64,000 nucleotides of DNA from the NCBI GenBank assembly GCA_017428215.1, contig JAFRRH010000064.1:1-64000 (forward strand), in the 5' to 3' direction. Below the pieces are notes generated by a model that worked only from the letters and a program-made list of their open reading frames with translations, was not told where the DNA came from and searched no databases. The stretch comes from Selenomonadaceae bacterium. GTDB taxonomy: Bacteria; Bacillota; Negativicutes; Selenomonadales; Selenomonadaceae. Positions 17,293 to 26,851 of the stretch are shown here, piece by piece (within the stretch, counting starts at the first letter, position 1; each line of letters starts with the position of its first letter). The position numbers and the translations under genes are program-made.

Positions 17293-17565
17293 ATGGCGTT
17301 GAAGGACGATAAACCTGCAGGCGAAATGCGGCGTGTCGAAGTTGAAATTTTTGGCGAAGTTTACAGATTGCGCACCGAAGACCCCGACGGCTTGGCAAAA
17401 CTCGTGCGCATGGTAGATTCAACTATGAAATCAATTTCGCAGAGCACCAGAACTTTTGCTGGCAGTCGTATTGCAGTTTTGGCGGCACTTAAAATCGCTG
17501 AGGACTATGTTCAACTCAAAAAGGATTACGACGAACTTTTACAACTCCTCGACGAAAATAAATAA
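17293..17565 (+). CDS. zapA: Cell division protein ZapA
   Basis: 90 residues with the ZapA pattern: RVEVEIFGEVYRLRTEDP for the N-terminal strand region, VRMVDSTMKSIS, SRIAVLAALKIAEDY and a C-terminal coiled coil. ZapA binds FtsZ and cross-links protofilaments at the division site. Its place directly after pheT is common in Firmicutes. A terminator follows. Confidence 0.9.
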   Translation: MALKDDKPAGEMRRVEVEIFGEVYRLRTEDPDGLAKLVRMVDSTMKSISQSTRTFAGSRIAVLAALKIAEDYVQLKKDYDELLQLLDENK

Positions 17566-17585
17566 ACACTTTACTAAAAAATTAT

Positions 17586-17617
17586 CTGCTCTTCGGAAAA
17601 AAGAGCTGATTTTTTTA
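17586..17617 (+). terminator. Rho-independent terminator after zapA
   Basis: GCTCTT pairs with AAGAGC around a short A-rich loop, followed by seven T. Confidence 0.75.
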
Positions 17618-17908
17618 TTTCCAATTTTGCACTTCAAATCGTATATACATAAAATTTAATATTAAGGAATTTTCAATTTGCTGTTTTAAATTAATAAAAA
17701 ATTTTTCAGTCGTAAAATTAATTTCAAAGCTTCGAAAATTACTTTCGTGCTTCTTAAACTCGTTTCAAAGTAAAAAAATACTTCTCAAAGCATTTCAGAA
17801 AAATTTTTCATTTACATTATAACAAATCTATGCTAAAATTTATTCAAATTTAGTTTTTACACATTCAGAGAATTTTTCAACGGTTTTTTAGTTGAGGAGG
17901 CGGTTTCT
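17618..17908 (+). promoter_or_regulatory. AT-rich intergenic region with promoter of the RTX gene
   Basis: About 290 bases much richer in A and T than the neighbouring genes, with no coding potential that I can support. A promoter-like pair lies near its end: TTACAT followed 16 bases later by TAAAAT (about 17811-17840). GAGGAGG then precedes the RTX start. The AT-richness is typical of regions bound by nucleoid proteins near surface-protein genes. Confidence 0.4.
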
Positions 17909-20215
17909 ATGGCTGAAACTATCATGGGCACGACAGGCAACGATTACATTACTAATGACGACAAATATGTTTTAATAAATGGTAGTGCGGGAAATGATAC
18001 TTTGATAAATAATCGTTCAGAGCAATATGATCGCTCTATCGGCAAATCTGTAAAAAAAATTCCATACAACGTTACAATAAACGGAGGCACTGGTAACGAC
18101 TCCATTTATAATTATGGCGACAGCGTAAAAATAGATTGTGGAGACGGAAATGACTCTATCGAAATCTATGACAGCTCCCACATTTCAATCAACGGCGGCA
18201 AAGGTAAAGATTACATAAATGCAAATCACAGTAACATCATATACCAATACGCGCTCGGTGACGGCAACGATACTATAATTGGATACAACGGTTCGTCTTC
18301 TAAAATCAAAATAATTTCTGGTAAGTACTATGTACTAAAGGGAATAGACCATAGAGGTGACGGTTTCACATCTTTAAATCATGATATTATCATTAAAGTT
18401 GGCGACAATTCTATCTTATTGAAAGATGCTGACGGACAATACCTAAAAATTGAAGGTACACAAGAAACTCTTGTAAACGGCACTAACGGCAATGACAGTT
18501 TAAGGAACATCACCAGTAATTTGATAATAAACGCTTTAGGTGGCAATGATTATATTCAAAATGATAGAGGAACTGATATTTCAATAAATGGCGGTTCTGG
18601 TAAAGATTCTATTTATAATTCCGGCGATAAGGTTTTCATTGAAAGCGGCGATAATAACGACGATATAATGAATGGCCAAAACAACGTTACTATAATGAGC
18701 GGCAAGGGTAATGACATTATTTCCAATGCCGGTTCCAATGTTTCAATTAACGGTGGTAACGGCAACGATCACATTCATAATAGTCCGAATTCTTTTGCCT
18801 CTTTGCAAGCTTCTAATGTAACCATAACAACAGGTGAAGGCAATGATTCTATTTTTAATTTCGGTGAAAACGTAATGATTGATGTAGGAGTAGGCAAGGA
18901 TATTATTTACAATCACGGTTCAAATGTTAATATCAGAGGTAATGAGGGCAATAAAATTATTTATACCTTTGATGATGCTTCTAAAGTTTTAATAAACGCA
19001 GGAGAAGGAAAGGACTCTATTTATAATGGCTATGACAATGGAAGAGTAGGAGGTCTTAGTGATTTTGATATTGGCTCAGAAGATTCTACCATTAATTCAG
19101 GTGACGGGGACGATTACATATACAATGGTGGAGCTCACAAAGCATTAATAGATGGCGAAAAAGGAAACGACAAGATAATTATCATTGGTAAGTCTGTGCG
19201 CAGGAATGATGAAATAGAAATGGCTTTTTCGAATTATTCTACAGTTTTGGGCGGTGCAGGTGATGACTATATAGAAAATCACGGCGCAAACTTAACAATC
19301 AGTAGCGGAACTGGCGACGATTCCATTTATAATTCCGGCTCGGATGTTCTTTTCAAATATGCAGATGGCGACGGCAACGACGTTATAACCGGCTTTAATG
19401 AAAGTTCGATCTTGGAAATCGCTGGTGGCTCGTATTCTACGACTGAAATCGACAAAAATATAATTGTCACGGTCGGTAAAGGCAAAATAACTTTAGTCGG
19501 CGCGGCAAGTTTGTCAGCCGTCAATATTACAACAACGCTTTTGACCGTGATGAATTCGACTAAATCACCCATTACTGTAGGCTCCGAAATTAAAACAATA
19601 GACGCCTTCACTCGTACAACGGCGGTAAAAATTACGGGCAATGCGCTCAACAATTCAATTAAGGGCGGATCAAACAACGATACTATTAACGGTGGCGCGG
19701 GTGATGATAAAATTTACGGCAATGCCGGCAAAGATTCACTAGTTGGCGGCGACGGAGCGGATACTTTATCGGGCGGCAAAGGCAATGATAAACTTTATGG
19801 ACAAAACGGAAATGATTCGCTAGTCGGTGGCGACGGAGCGGATACTTTATCGGGCGGCAAAGGCAATGATAAACTTTATGGACAAAACGGAAATGATTCG
19901 CTAGTCGGTGGCGCGGGCAACGATACTATCAGTGGAGGAAAAGGCAACGACAGCTTGTGGGGCAATGCAGGAGCCGACACATTTATTTACGCAAAAGGAG
20001 ACGGCAAGGATATTATTTACGGCTTCGACAATGACGACACCCTCACGCTTGACAATATCGAATTTACTTCCGCCTCCTACAACAAGAAAAATAGAGTCAT
20101 TACACTCAAGCTCAATGACGGCTCAATAACGCTTAAAGACTTCACGGCGACAACTTTCCATGTCAACGACGACACTTATAAAATTAGCGGCTCCAAGTTC
20201 GTTAAGAAAAAATAA
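17909..20215 (+). CDS. RTX-type calcium-binding repeat protein
   Basis: 768 residues, acidic and Gly/Asp/Asn-rich, with no N-terminal signal peptide. It is built almost wholly of repeats. Degenerate units such as [15 protein letters not shown] and [14 protein letters not shown] occupy about residues 20-500. Canonical nonapeptides ([30 protein letters not shown]) occupy about 595-690, and bind calcium as a parallel beta roll. The C-terminus ([11 protein letters not shown] to YKISG) resembles the tail seen before type I secretion signals. No catalytic domain is visible, so it may be an adhesin or surface protein. No type I exporter is encoded nearby. Two 27-residue units (19733-19894) are nearly identical at DNA level. 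Confidence 0.88.
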   Translation: MAETIMGTTGNDYITNDDKYVLINGSAGNDTLINNRSEQYDRSIGKSVKKIPYNVTINGGTGNDSIYNYGDSVKIDCGDGNDSIEIYDSSHISINGGKGKDYINANHSNIIYQYALGDGNDTIIGYNGSSSKIKIISGKYYVLKGIDHRGDGFTSLNHDIIIKVGDNSILLKDADGQYLKIEGTQETLVNGTNGNDSLRNITSNLIINALGGNDYIQNDRGTDISINGGSGKDSIYNSGDKVFIESGDNNDDIMNGQNNVTIMSGKGNDIISNAGSNVSINGGNGNDHIHNSPNSFASLQASNVTITTGEGNDSIFNFGENVMIDVGVGKDIIYNHGSNVNIRGNEGNKIIYTFDDASKVLINAGEGKDSIYNGYDNGRVGGLSDFDIGSEDSTINSGDGDDYIYNGGAHKALIDGEKGNDKIIIIGKSVRRNDEIEMAFSNYSTVLGGAGDDYIENHGANLTISSGTGDDSIYNSGSDVLFKYADGDGNDVITGFNESSILEIAGGSYSTTEIDKNIIVTVGKGKITLVGAASLSAVNITTTLLTVMNSTKSPITVGSEIKTIDAFTRTTAVKITGNALNNSIKGGSNNDTINGGAGDDKIYGNAGKDSLVGGDGADTLSGGKGNDKLYGQNGNDSLVGGDGADTLSGGKGNDKLYGQNGNDSLVGGAGNDTISGGKGNDSLWGNAGADTFIYAKGDGKDIIYGFDNDDTLTLDNIEFTSASYNKKNRVITLKLNDGSITLKDFTATTFHVNDDTYKISGSKFVKKK
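19733..19894 (+). repeat. Two tandem 81-bp repeats in the RTX gene
   Basis: Units 19733-19813 and 19814-19894 each encode [18 protein letters not shown] followed by DKLYGQNGN. They differ at only a few bases at the start of the unit, so duplication is recent. A third, diverged unit begins at 19895. Confidence 0.85.
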
Positions 20216-20236
20216 TTTACACGTACAAAAATTTAA

Positions 20237-20264
20237 TCCCGTCAATGTGGCGGGAAATTTTTTT
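20237..20264 (+). terminator. Terminator after the RTX gene
   Basis: TCCCG pairs with CGGGA around an eight- to nine-base loop, followed by A residues and a run of seven T. Confidence 0.6.
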
Positions 20265-20350
20265 ATCCTAAATTCCGCTACGCCGTTTTATATTGCAAAA
20301 GCCTAATTGCTGTGCTATCATTAAAAAAATTTTTGAAAGGAGCGGTTGAT

Positions 20351-21043
20351 ATGCCGTCAATCAAGAAAGAAGGTTCCATTTGGACATTGCGCAACACCAA
20401 AGGCAACGAGCTTAAAGTTACGGACGTGGGAGCGCGTATTGTGTCCTTGCGTTTTCGCGATAAAGATTTTACAAATCAGTTCGTGCTCAAGGAAGATGGC
20501 GGCGTTGTTTATGTCGACGGCGGCGCGGACTTTTCTAACATCACTTGGCAGAGTGAACAGCTTATCGAAGGCGTGAAGTTTACGGCGGAAGTCGACGGCA
20601 AGTCGGCGAGCGTTCTTTACAGTATTTCCAACGACAACGAGATTAGCATTAAATACGAGGCGTCGGGCATTGAGGATATTTCTACGGAAATGGATTTTAC
20701 GTTGGCTGATGTTGACATTCGTGCTTGCCAAAAGGGCGCGGCTTGGGAAAAACTCGACGCTAAGAAAAATTATCCCGTTACTGAACCCGCCGAAGTCGAA
20801 ATGGAATTGGGCATGTTCGGTTACGACCCTGGTTGCCCGATTGACTATTTGGACGCGGGCTTGAAAAATGCGGCGAATATTTTCGCAACTGCGGCAAGCA
20901 TTGATATTATCGTTTACGCAACGCAAAATGAAATTCACGCTGAACCGATTGACGGCGGCTTTGCAATCAAAACTAGCGGCTCCAATGCGGCTGACGGCAA
21001 GATTAAAGCCCAAACCGTTTACAGGCTCAAGAACAGGAAGTGA
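20351..21043 (+). CDS. Aldose 1-epimerase-like protein, short form
   Basis: 230 residues from the ATG at 20351, which has GAAAGGAG upstream. The N-terminal half resembles the galactose mutarotase fold: [36 protein letters not shown]. The C-terminal half has [20 protein letters not shown]. Typical mutarotases exceed 300 residues and carry a catalytic His and Glu in the middle; the central part is shortened and I cannot find the His. It may bind a sugar or be a non-catalytic relative. It ends 4 bases before sucC, so the two are probably co-transcribed. Confidence 0.6.
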   Translation: MPSIKKEGSIWTLRNTKGNELKVTDVGARIVSLRFRDKDFTNQFVLKEDGGVVYVDGGADFSNITWQSEQLIEGVKFTAEVDGKSASVLYSISNDNEISIKYEASGIEDISTEMDFTLADVDIRACQKGAAWEKLDAKKNYPVTEPAEVEMELGMFGYDPGCPIDYLDAGLKNAANIFATAASIDIIVYATQNEIHAEPIDGGFAIKTSGSNAADGKIKAQTVYRLKNRK

Positions 21044-21047
21044 TAAT

Positions 21048-22232
21048 TTGAATATCCACGAATACCAAAGTAAGGCAATTCTGCGCGGCTACGGTGTGAA
21101 TGTTCCCGATGGCGGTGCGGCGTTCACTGTTGAAGAGGCAGTTAAACAAGCGCAAACTCTCGGCGCGGACGTGACTGTTGTTAAGGCGCAAATTCACGCG
21201 GGCGGACGCGGCAAAGCGGACGGCGTCAAACTCGCTCACAACCTCGATGAAGTCCGTCAATATGCGGAAGAACTTTTAGGCAAAACTCTCGTAACTCACC
21301 AGACGGGTCCCGAAGGCAAAGTTGTTAAGCGTCTGCTGATTGAGGCTGGCTCGAATATTAAAAAAGAATATTATCTTAGCTTTGTCGGCGACAGGGCAAC
21401 GGCTCGCGTCGTGATGATGGGTTCGGAGGAAGGCGGCGTTGAGATTGAGAAAGTTGCCGCTGAATCGCCCGAAAAAATTTTTAAAGAGTACATTGACCCC
21501 GCGATAGGTCTTGCGCCCTTCCAAGCGACGCGCATGGCTTATAAAATGAATTTTCCTAAAGAAGTTATTCGCAAAGTTACAAAGCTCATGATTAATTTGC
21601 ACACGGCATTTGTAAGGAAAGATTGCTCGCTTGCCGAAATTAATCCGCTCGTTGTCACAGAGGAAAATGACGTTATCGCGCTCGACGCCAAATTAAATTT
21701 TGATGACAGTGCGCTTTATCGTCACCCCGATATTGAATCCATGCGCGACGAGACAGAGGAAGATCCTAAAGAATTGCACGCCGCTAAACTCGGCTTGAAT
21801 TACGTCAATTTGGGCGGCGACGTGGCTTGCATGGTAAACGGCGCGGGTTTGGCAATGGCAACGGTCGATATTCTTAAACATTTCGGCGGCTCTCCTGCAA
21901 ACTTCCTCGACGTTGGCGGAGATTCCACGCCTGAAAAAATTGCTGAAGCTTTTAAGATTATGTTGGAGGGCGGGCAGTCCAAAGGAATTTTCGTGAACAT
22001 TTTCGGCGGAATTAATAAATGTGACCTCGTGGCGCAGGGAATTGTTGACGCGGCAAAAATTATTTCTGATGACGGCAAATCAATTCCCGTGCCCGTCGTC
22101 GTCCGCTTGGAAGGTACAAACGTTGAACGCGGTCGCCAAATCCTTAAAGAATCGCCGATTGCTAATGTAATTATGGCGGAAACTATGGAAGGCGGCGCAG
22201 AGGAAATCGTCCGTCTCGTCAAATCCGCTTAA
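21048..22232 (+). CDS. sucC: Succinate-CoA ligase (ADP-forming) beta subunit
   Basis: 394 residues from the TTG at 21048, giving [19 protein letters not shown], the standard N-terminus; a longer open frame upstream overlaps the previous gene and is not meaningful. The ATP-grasp domain has [19 protein letters not shown] and [12 protein letters not shown]. The CoA-ligase domain has [23 protein letters not shown] and [13 protein letters not shown]. The beta subunit binds ATP and succinate, while the phospho-histidine lies on SucD. No sucD follows: the next features are tRNA-Cys and ffh. SucD must be encoded elsewhere if the enzyme is active. Confidence 0.93.
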   Translation: MNIHEYQSKAILRGYGVNVPDGGAAFTVEEAVKQAQTLGADVTVVKAQIHAGGRGKADGVKLAHNLDEVRQYAEELLGKTLVTHQTGPEGKVVKRLLIEAGSNIKKEYYLSFVGDRATARVVMMGSEEGGVEIEKVAAESPEKIFKEYIDPAIGLAPFQATRMAYKMNFPKEVIRKVTKLMINLHTAFVRKDCSLAEINPLVVTEENDVIALDAKLNFDDSALYRHPDIESMRDETEEDPKELHAAKLGLNYVNLGGDVACMVNGAGLAMATVDILKHFGGSPANFLDVGGDSTPEKIAEAFKIMLEGGQSKGIFVNIFGGINKCDLVAQGIVDAAKIISDDGKSIPVPVVVRLEGTNVERGRQILKESPIANVIMAETMEGGAEEIVRLVKSA

Positions 22233-22246
22233 AGTAAAGAAAATAC

Positions 22247-22275
22247 TTGACTTGTTAAAGGTTAGCGTTTATAAT
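22247..22275 (+). promoter_or_regulatory. Promoter of tRNA-Cys
   Basis: TTGACT at 22247-22252 and TATAAT at 22270-22275 with a 17-base spacer, about 30 bases before the tRNA. Confidence 0.8.
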
Positions 22276-22304
22276 GCGCGTGTTGACGTTCAAAACGTTG
22301 ACGC

Positions 22305-22378
22305 GGCGACATAGCCAAGTGGTAAGGCCGAGGTCTGCAAAACCTCTATCCCCGGTCCGATTCCGGGTGTCGCCTCCA
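22305..22378 (+). tRNA. tRNA-Cys (GCA)
   Basis: A 74-base cloverleaf. Acceptor GGCGACA pairs with TGTCGCC, the discriminator is T, and CCA is encoded. The anticodon loop is CTGCAAA with anticodon GCA, and the T arm has GGTCCGATTCC. It lies between sucC and ffh behind its own strong promoter. Confidence 0.95.
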
Positions 22379-22441
22379 ACTTAGTAAATTCCGGCACTGC
22401 CGCAATGTGGTGGTGCCTATAATTTTGACGGGGGAAATAAA

Positions 22442-23887
22442 ATGTTTGAAGACCTCTCCCAAAACATTCAAGAGGCTTTCCGAAAACTGCGCGGGCACGG
22501 TAAATTAACCGATGACGACATTAACAAAGCGTTAAAAGATGTGCGAATGGCATTGCTCGCGGCGGACGTGAATTATAAAATCGTTCGTGATTTCGAGAAA
22601 GCTGTTAAGGCTCGCGCCATTGGTACGGAAGTTTTAAGCAACTTAACGCCCGCGCAGTCGGTTATCAAAATTGTCAACGAGGAACTTGCTAATCTTATGG
22701 GCGGCAAGGCGGCTAAGTTAAATATTTCCTCGCGCCCGCCAACAATTATTTTAATGGTCGGGCTTCAAGGTTCGGGCAAAACGACTTCAGCGGCAAAATT
22801 AGCTTTGCAAATGAAACGTCAGGGCAAACGTCCCGCACTCGTCGCCGCAGATATTTATCGTCCCGCCGCAATTAAACAGCTCCAAGTTGTCGGCGAACAG
22901 GCTGATGTTCCCGTTTTCACAGAGGACATTAAAGACGCCGTTCAAATCGCTAAGGATTCGATAAAATTTGCGGATAAGCACGCCCGCGACGTTTTGATTA
23001 TCGACACGGCAGGACGCTTGCAAATCGACGAACGCCTAATGCAAGAGCTTAAGGACATTAAAGAAACCGTCAAACCGCACGAAATTTTATTAGTCGTCGA
23101 CTCGATGATTGGTCAAGAGGCGGTTAATGTCGCTGAAACTTTCCACAATGCGCTGGGCGTCAACGGAATTGTTTTAACTAAGCTTGACGGCGATGCTAGA
23201 GGCGGCGCGGCACTGTCAATTAAGGCGGCGACGGGTTGTCCAATAAAATTCGTCGGCATGGGCGAAAAACTTGAGGCGTTGGAAATTTTCCACCCCGACC
23301 GTATGGCGTCAAGAATTTTAGGTATGGGCGATGTGCTTAGCCTAATTGAAAAGGCGCAATCGACAATCGACGCCAAGACCGCCGAAAAAATGGTTAAGAA
23401 AATTAAAGCCGACGAATTTACGTTGCAAGATTTTCTGGAGCAACTTCAGCAGGTTAAAAAGCTCGGATCTCTTAACGATTTACTCGGTATGGTGCCAGGA
23501 CTTGGCGGGCTTAAGAAAAAATTAACCGGCGTCGATTTAGATCTTGACGGAAAAGAAGTTAAGCACATGGAAGCAATTATTCTTTCTATGACGCCTAAAG
23601 AACGCGCCGACACCAGCATTATCGACGCTAAACGCCGCAAGCGAATTGCTATGGGTTCCGGCACTCAAGTTGCCGACGTTAATAAGCTTCTTAAACAGTT
23701 CGACGAAATGCGTAAAATGATGCGCAAGTTCAAGACAAGCCAAATGCAACAGCAATCTTCAAAAAAAGTTAAGGGCAAAAAAGGAAAAATTAAAAAGGGG
23801 AAGAATACTAAGCCTAAGATGCCGACGCTCCCGAATCTCAGCGGACTTTTGGGACAACTCGGCGGAAAGTTTCCTTTCAAAAAATAA
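22442..23887 (+). CDS. ffh: Signal recognition particle protein Ffh
   Basis: 481 residues. N domain (about 1-90), then the GTPase G domain (about 95-300) with P-loop [42 protein letters not shown] and [10 protein letters not shown]. The methionine-rich M domain (about 325-440) binds 4.5S RNA and signal peptides. A long Lys/Gly-rich tail follows. It recognises signal sequences on ribosomes and docks with FtsY. It is first in the ffh-rpsP-khpA order typical of Firmicutes. Confidence 0.96.
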   Translation: MFEDLSQNIQEAFRKLRGHGKLTDDDINKALKDVRMALLAADVNYKIVRDFEKAVKARAIGTEVLSNLTPAQSVIKIVNEELANLMGGKAAKLNISSRPPTIILMVGLQGSGKTTSAAKLALQMKRQGKRPALVAADIYRPAAIKQLQVVGEQADVPVFTEDIKDAVQIAKDSIKFADKHARDVLIIDTAGRLQIDERLMQELKDIKETVKPHEILLVVDSMIGQEAVNVAETFHNALGVNGIVLTKLDGDARGGAALSIKAATGCPIKFVGMGEKLEALEIFHPDRMASRILGMGDVLSLIEKAQSTIDAKTAEKMVKKIKADEFTLQDFLEQLQQVKKLGSLNDLLGMVPGLGGLKKKLTGVDLDLDGKEVKHMEAIILSMTPKERADTSIIDAKRRKRIAMGSGTQVADVNKLLKQFDEMRKMMRKFKTSQMQQQSSKKVKGKKGKIKKGKNTKPKMPTLPNLSGLLGQLGGKFPFKK

Positions 23888-23916
23888 ATACAGAACATTG
23901 GAAAGGTGGTGAGAGT

Positions 23917-24189
23917 GTGGTAAAAATTAGGCTCAATCGTATGGGCGCAAAGAGGCAACCTTTTTATCGTATAGTCGTGGCGGATAGCCGTTCGCCGCGT
24001 GATGGTCGCTTTATCGAAATCGTCGGCAATTACGACCCGACTAAAAATCCCGCCATTGTCAATGTCGACGAAGAAAAAGTTATCGGCTGGATTAAAAATG
24101 GCGCACAGCCGACCGATACAGTTCGCTCGCTCCTTAGCAAAAAGGGTATCATGAAAAAACTCCACGAAGAGCGCAAGGCGGCTAAGTAA
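23917..24189 (+). CDS. rpsP: Ribosomal protein bS16
   Basis: 90 residues with GTG start and GGTGGTGAG upstream. The family sequence is clear: [40 protein letters not shown] and [12 protein letters not shown]. It is a small-subunit assembly protein. Its place between ffh and khpA is conserved. Confidence 0.96.
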   Translation: MVKIRLNRMGAKRQPFYRIVVADSRSPRDGRFIEIVGNYDPTKNPAIVNVDEEKVIGWIKNGAQPTDTVRSLLSKKGIMKKLHEERKAAK

Positions 24190-24220
24190 TAATCGAACAA
24201 ATTAATTGAGGTAGAGGACA

Positions 24221-24448
24221 ATGCAAGAACTTGTAACGGTGCTAGCAAAGGCACTTGTCGAAAAACCCGAAGATGTGCAAGTCGAGACGGTCGAAGAAGA
24301 AGACCGCACAATTTTAAAACTGCACGTCGCACAGGAAGATATGGGCAGGGTTATTGGCAAAAAGGGCAGAATTGCAAAGGCGATTCGTACCATAGTCAAA
24401 TCCGCCGCAACACGTGAAAAGAAAAAAATTTCAGTTGACATTGAATGA
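24221..24448 (+). CDS. khpA: KH-domain RNA-binding protein KhpA
   Basis: 75 residues, one type II KH domain: LVEKPEDVQVETVEEEDRT, then LKLHVAQEDMGRVIGKKGRI with the GxxG loop GKKG, then AIRTIVKSAA. KhpA (YlqC) pairs with KhpB/Jag in Firmicutes and affects RNA stability and cell elongation. It follows rpsP in the usual order. A hairpin terminator lies after the stop. Confidence 0.92.
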   Translation: MQELVTVLAKALVEKPEDVQVETVEEEDRTILKLHVAQEDMGRVIGKKGRIAKAIRTIVKSAATREKKKISVDIE

Positions 24449-24458
24449 AACAATCGGC

Positions 24459-24488
24459 GCGGTGAGCATATGGCTTGCCGCTTTTTTG
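24459..24488 (+). terminator. Terminator after khpA
   Basis: GCGGTGAGC can pair with GCTTGCCGC around a five-base loop with one weak position, followed by six T. Confidence 0.65.
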
Positions 24489-24499
24489 TTTCTTCATGA

Positions 24500-24528
24500 T
24501 TGACATTGCGCGAAGTTTTTGTTATTAT
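24500..24528 (+). promoter_or_regulatory. Promoter of tRNA-Ser
   Basis: A consensus TTGACA at 24500-24505 and TATTAT at 24523-24528 with a 17-base spacer. Confidence 0.8.
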
Positions 24529-24538
24529 CGCGGCGATT

Positions 24539-24627
<89 letters not shown>

Positions 24628-24661
24628 TAAGTGACAATTAATTTTCGGAATATAGATTTAA

Positions 24662-24683
24662 AATTTCGCCTTCGGGCGATTAT
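24662..24683 (+). other. Hairpin with TTCG loop before the receiver gene
   Basis: CGCC and GGCG pair around TTCG, followed by ATTATTTTTA. This may terminate the tRNA transcript or form part of the leader of the downstream gene. Confidence 0.45.
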
Positions 24684-24706
24684 TTTTAGGGGAGGCGGCG
24701 ATTTTT

Positions 24707-25129
24707 ATGGACGAGCAAGAAAAGTTGCGCATATTGATAACTGACGATTCGCGGCTCCTGCGTAAGAAATTGCGCGAGGAACTTGAACGGCTGAATTGTG
24801 AAGTAATCGAGGCGGTTAACGGCAAAGAGGCGATAACGTTCATTTTGGAGCAGGAACCCGACGGCGTCATTTTGGATATAGTTATGCCGGTTGTCGGCGG
24901 AATTGAGGCATTGGAATTTATCCGCGAAGTTGCGCCCGATGTCCCCGTCGTCATGCTTAGTTCAATGGGCACGCCGCAAAAATTAATGCAGTGTCTGAAA
25001 ATGGGCGCGATAGATTTTATCCATAAACCGTACACCAAAGACCAAATCGCCCATACAGTCGAGAGAATAAAAAAACTTAAAGATAAACGTCTGGAAAAGG
25101 CACATGCGGAGGAGTACAACGATTTTTAA
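24707..25129 (+). CDS. CheY-like stand-alone response regulator receiver
   Basis: 140 residues, a single receiver domain. ILITDDSR gives the acidic pair, VILDIVMPVVGGIEA the phospho-acceptor Asp, VVMLSSMGT the switch Ser and FIHKPYTKDQI the conserved Lys. There is no output domain. Single receivers of this type act as CheY in flagellar switching or as phosphate shuttles. No kinase gene is adjacent; a CheV is encoded 30 kb downstream. A strong GGGGAGG site precedes the start. Confidence 0.88.
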   Translation: MDEQEKLRILITDDSRLLRKKLREELERLNCEVIEAVNGKEAITFILEQEPDGVILDIVMPVVGGIEALEFIREVAPDVPVVMLSSMGTPQKLMQCLKMGAIDFIHKPYTKDQIAHTVERIKKLKDKRLEKAHAEEYNDF

Positions 25130-25149
25130 TTATTAGGAGGGTTTATAAC

Positions 25150-25485
25150 ATGCCGATTATTGAGCAAAGTACGGTAGCAGTTGAAAAGGGCAAGGGGCAA
25201 ATGTTTATTACGCACCTGTTGACGCCTAAAGAAATGGTTGGCAAATGTGAAATGTTCGCAAGCGTCAGAATTCCCGTTGGCGCGGCTCTTGGCGTTCATC
25301 AACACGTAGGCAACAACGAAACTTATCATATTATTCAAGGTAAAGGGCTTTACACCGACAACGGCAAAACTTACGAGGTTAAGGCGGGAGATACAACCTT
25401 CTGCGCGGACGGCGACACTCACGGCATTGAAACTATTGGCGACGAAGACTTAATTTTTATCGCGTTGATTATCAATACGAAATAA
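25150..25485 (+). CDS. Cupin-domain protein
   Basis: 111 residues, one small beta-barrel cupin domain. Motif 1 is GAALGVHQHVGNNETYHIIQG with His-x-His-x(5)-Glu type ligands; motif 2 is GDTTFCADGDTHGIETIG with a third His. A metal is therefore likely. Small cupins of this type are sugar-binding, isomerase-like or sensory, and function cannot be fixed from sequence. GGAGGG lies upstream, 20 bases after the receiver gene. Confidence 0.8.
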   Translation: MPIIEQSTVAVEKGKGQMFITHLLTPKEMVGKCEMFASVRIPVGAALGVHQHVGNNETYHIIQGKGLYTDNGKTYEVKAGDTTFCADGDTHGIETIGDEDLIFIALIINTK

Positions 25486-25546
25486 TGTTGCAACGGCGGG
25501 CAGTCTGTGCTAAGATACCGTCAAATCACGGAAGGAGTTGACAGCA

Positions 25547-25726
25547 ATGGATATGGCAATCGCGGCTTTGTCAGTCGATATGAGCATGGCAAGAACTCAG
25601 CAGGATTTAGGAATCTCGGTTTTGAAAATGGCAATGGAGAACGAAACCGCTACTGTTGAAGAAACTTTGCAGGCGATTGAAAGCCTTGACCCTGCACTCG
25701 GAAACAATCTTGACATAACGGCGTAA
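25547..25726 (+). CDS. YjfB-like putative motility protein
   Basis: 59 residues from the ATG at 25547, which lies nine bases after GGAAGGAG. The sequence MDMAIAALSVDMSMARTQQD, then ISVLKMAMENE matches the small YjfB family, found next to motility genes in Firmicutes and annotated as putative motility proteins without known mechanism. Together with the CheY-like gene and cheV, it hints that the cell swims. Confidence 0.65.
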   Translation: MDMAIAALSVDMSMARTQQDLGISVLKMAMENETATVEETLQAIESLDPALGNNLDITA

Positions 25727-25796
25727 AAAGTACTTGATTTTTTTTTAACATTCTGCTAAATTCTGCAGGTAATTTTTTAAAGGAGGAATTTTCTTC

Positions 25797-26072
25797 ATGA
25801 CTAGAGCTGAATTGATAGTAAGCGTTGCCGATAGGACTAAACTTGACCGCAAGAGCGCGGAAAAGGCAGTCGCGGCAACTTTTGAGGTAATTAAAGAGGC
25901 ACTTGTTAACGGCGATAAAGTTCAAGTTTTGGGCTTTGGCACTTTTGAAAATCGCACCCGTGCGCCTCGCAAAGGTCGCAATCCTCGTACCGGCGAAGAA
26001 ATCGAAATTAAATCGTCGAATCTGCCGTCTTTCAAGGCGGGCAAAAGTCTCAAAGAGGCTTGCAATCCCTAA
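25797..26072 (+). CDS. DNA-binding protein HU
   Basis: 91 residues, full-length HU/IHF family: TRAELIVSVADRTKLDRKSA, VLGFGTFENRTRAPRKGRNP, RTGEEIEIKSSNLPSFKAGK. The dimer bends DNA with beta arms ending in the RNP loop. AAGGAGGAA precedes the ATG. A single gene with its own terminator. Confidence 0.95.
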   Translation: MTRAELIVSVADRTKLDRKSAEKAVAATFEVIKEALVNGDKVQVLGFGTFENRTRAPRKGRNPRTGEEIEIKSSNLPSFKAGKSLKEACNP

Positions 26073-26084
26073 GGAAATTTTCAG

Positions 26085-26115
26085 CAGAGTCGGGTATTTG
26101 CTCGGCTCTGTTTTT
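26085..26115 (+). terminator. Terminator after the HU gene
   Basis: CAGAGTCG pairs with CGGCTCTG (one G-U) around a ten-base loop, followed by five T. Confidence 0.75.
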
Positions 26116-26131
26116 GTTTACGGGGTAGATT

Positions 26132-26851
26132 ATGAAGACGGCAATTATAACAGGCGGCACGTCGGGTATCGGGCTTGCAACGGCGAAAATTTTTCTGTCG
26201 AATGATTTTAATTGCATGCTCGTCGGCAGGAACGTTGATAAGTTCAATAAAATTAAATCGGAACTGGTTGGGAACTTTGAATTTATTTCGGTGGACGTGC
26301 GCAAAGTTGAGGATTGCGATAAAATTATTTTGCGGACGCTTGAGCTTTTCGGCGGCGTCGACGTGTTGATAAACAACGCGGGCATTTATCACGAAGGTGC
26401 AATAACTTCTGTTGACGAGAAAACTTTTGACGATATTTTTTCCACGAATGTTAAAGGAACTTTTTTTACGACGCGGGCGGCAGTTGACGAGCTGATTAAA
26501 AGTCGTGGCGCGATTGTCAATGTGGCGAGCGACGCCGGCATTAAAGGAAATTATTTCTGCGCGGCATATGCGGCGAGTAAAGGGGCAATCGTGGCGTTCA
26601 CAAAGTCCCTTGCGCTTGAATTAGCAAGTTTTCCCGTGCGTGTGAATTGCGTTGCACCAGGCGATATTTTGACGCCGCTGACATTAAATCAGTTGAAAAT
26701 TTCTGGCGGTACTGTTGAGGAGCTTGCGAAATTTTATCCGCTTGGCAGAATCGGTACGCCCGCTGAAGTCGCAGAGGCAATTTACTTTTTATCAACGGCA
26801 AGCTTTATAACGGGTGCAATCTTGAGCGTCGACGGAGGTTTGACTTGCTAA
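26132..26851 (+). CDS. SDR-family oxidoreductase
   Basis: 239 residues, classical short-chain dehydrogenase. Cofactor loop TGGTSGIGLATAKIF, then VDVLINNAGIY, catalytic Ser in NVASDAG, YAASKGAIVAFTKSLALE with the Tyr-x3-Lys pair, VNCVAPGDI and the C-terminal FITGAILSVDGG. It resembles FabG and other 3-ketoacyl or sugar alcohol dehydrogenases, and the substrate is not fixed. Its end overlaps the start of the glycosyltransferase by 7 bases, so the two genes are translationally coupled. That context would fit a lipid or envelope substrate. Confidence 0.88.
   Translation: MKTAIITGGTSGIGLATAKIFLSNDFNCMLVGRNVDKFNKIKSELVGNFEFISVDVRKVEDCDKIILRTLELFGGVDVLINNAGIYHEGAITSVDEKTFDDIFSTNVKGTFFTTRAAVDELIKSRGAIVNVASDAGIKGNYFCAAYAASKGAIVAFTKSLALELASFPVRVNCVAPGDILTPLTLNQLKISGGTVEELAKFYPLGRIGTPAEVAEAIYFLSTASFITGAILSVDGGLTC

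Noticed and set aside
18060..19990. Possible CRISPR array from short regular repeats
   Set aside because: The repeats encode Gly/Asp RTX units in frame, with no unique spacers.
20357..21013. 218-residue minus-strand frame opposite the mutarotase-like gene
   Set aside because: It lacks family similarity, while the plus-strand frame has recognisable mutarotase segments and a ribosome site.
20868..21047. N-terminal extension of sucC by 60 residues
   Set aside because: The extension overlaps the previous gene in another frame. SucC homology begins at the TTG at 21048.
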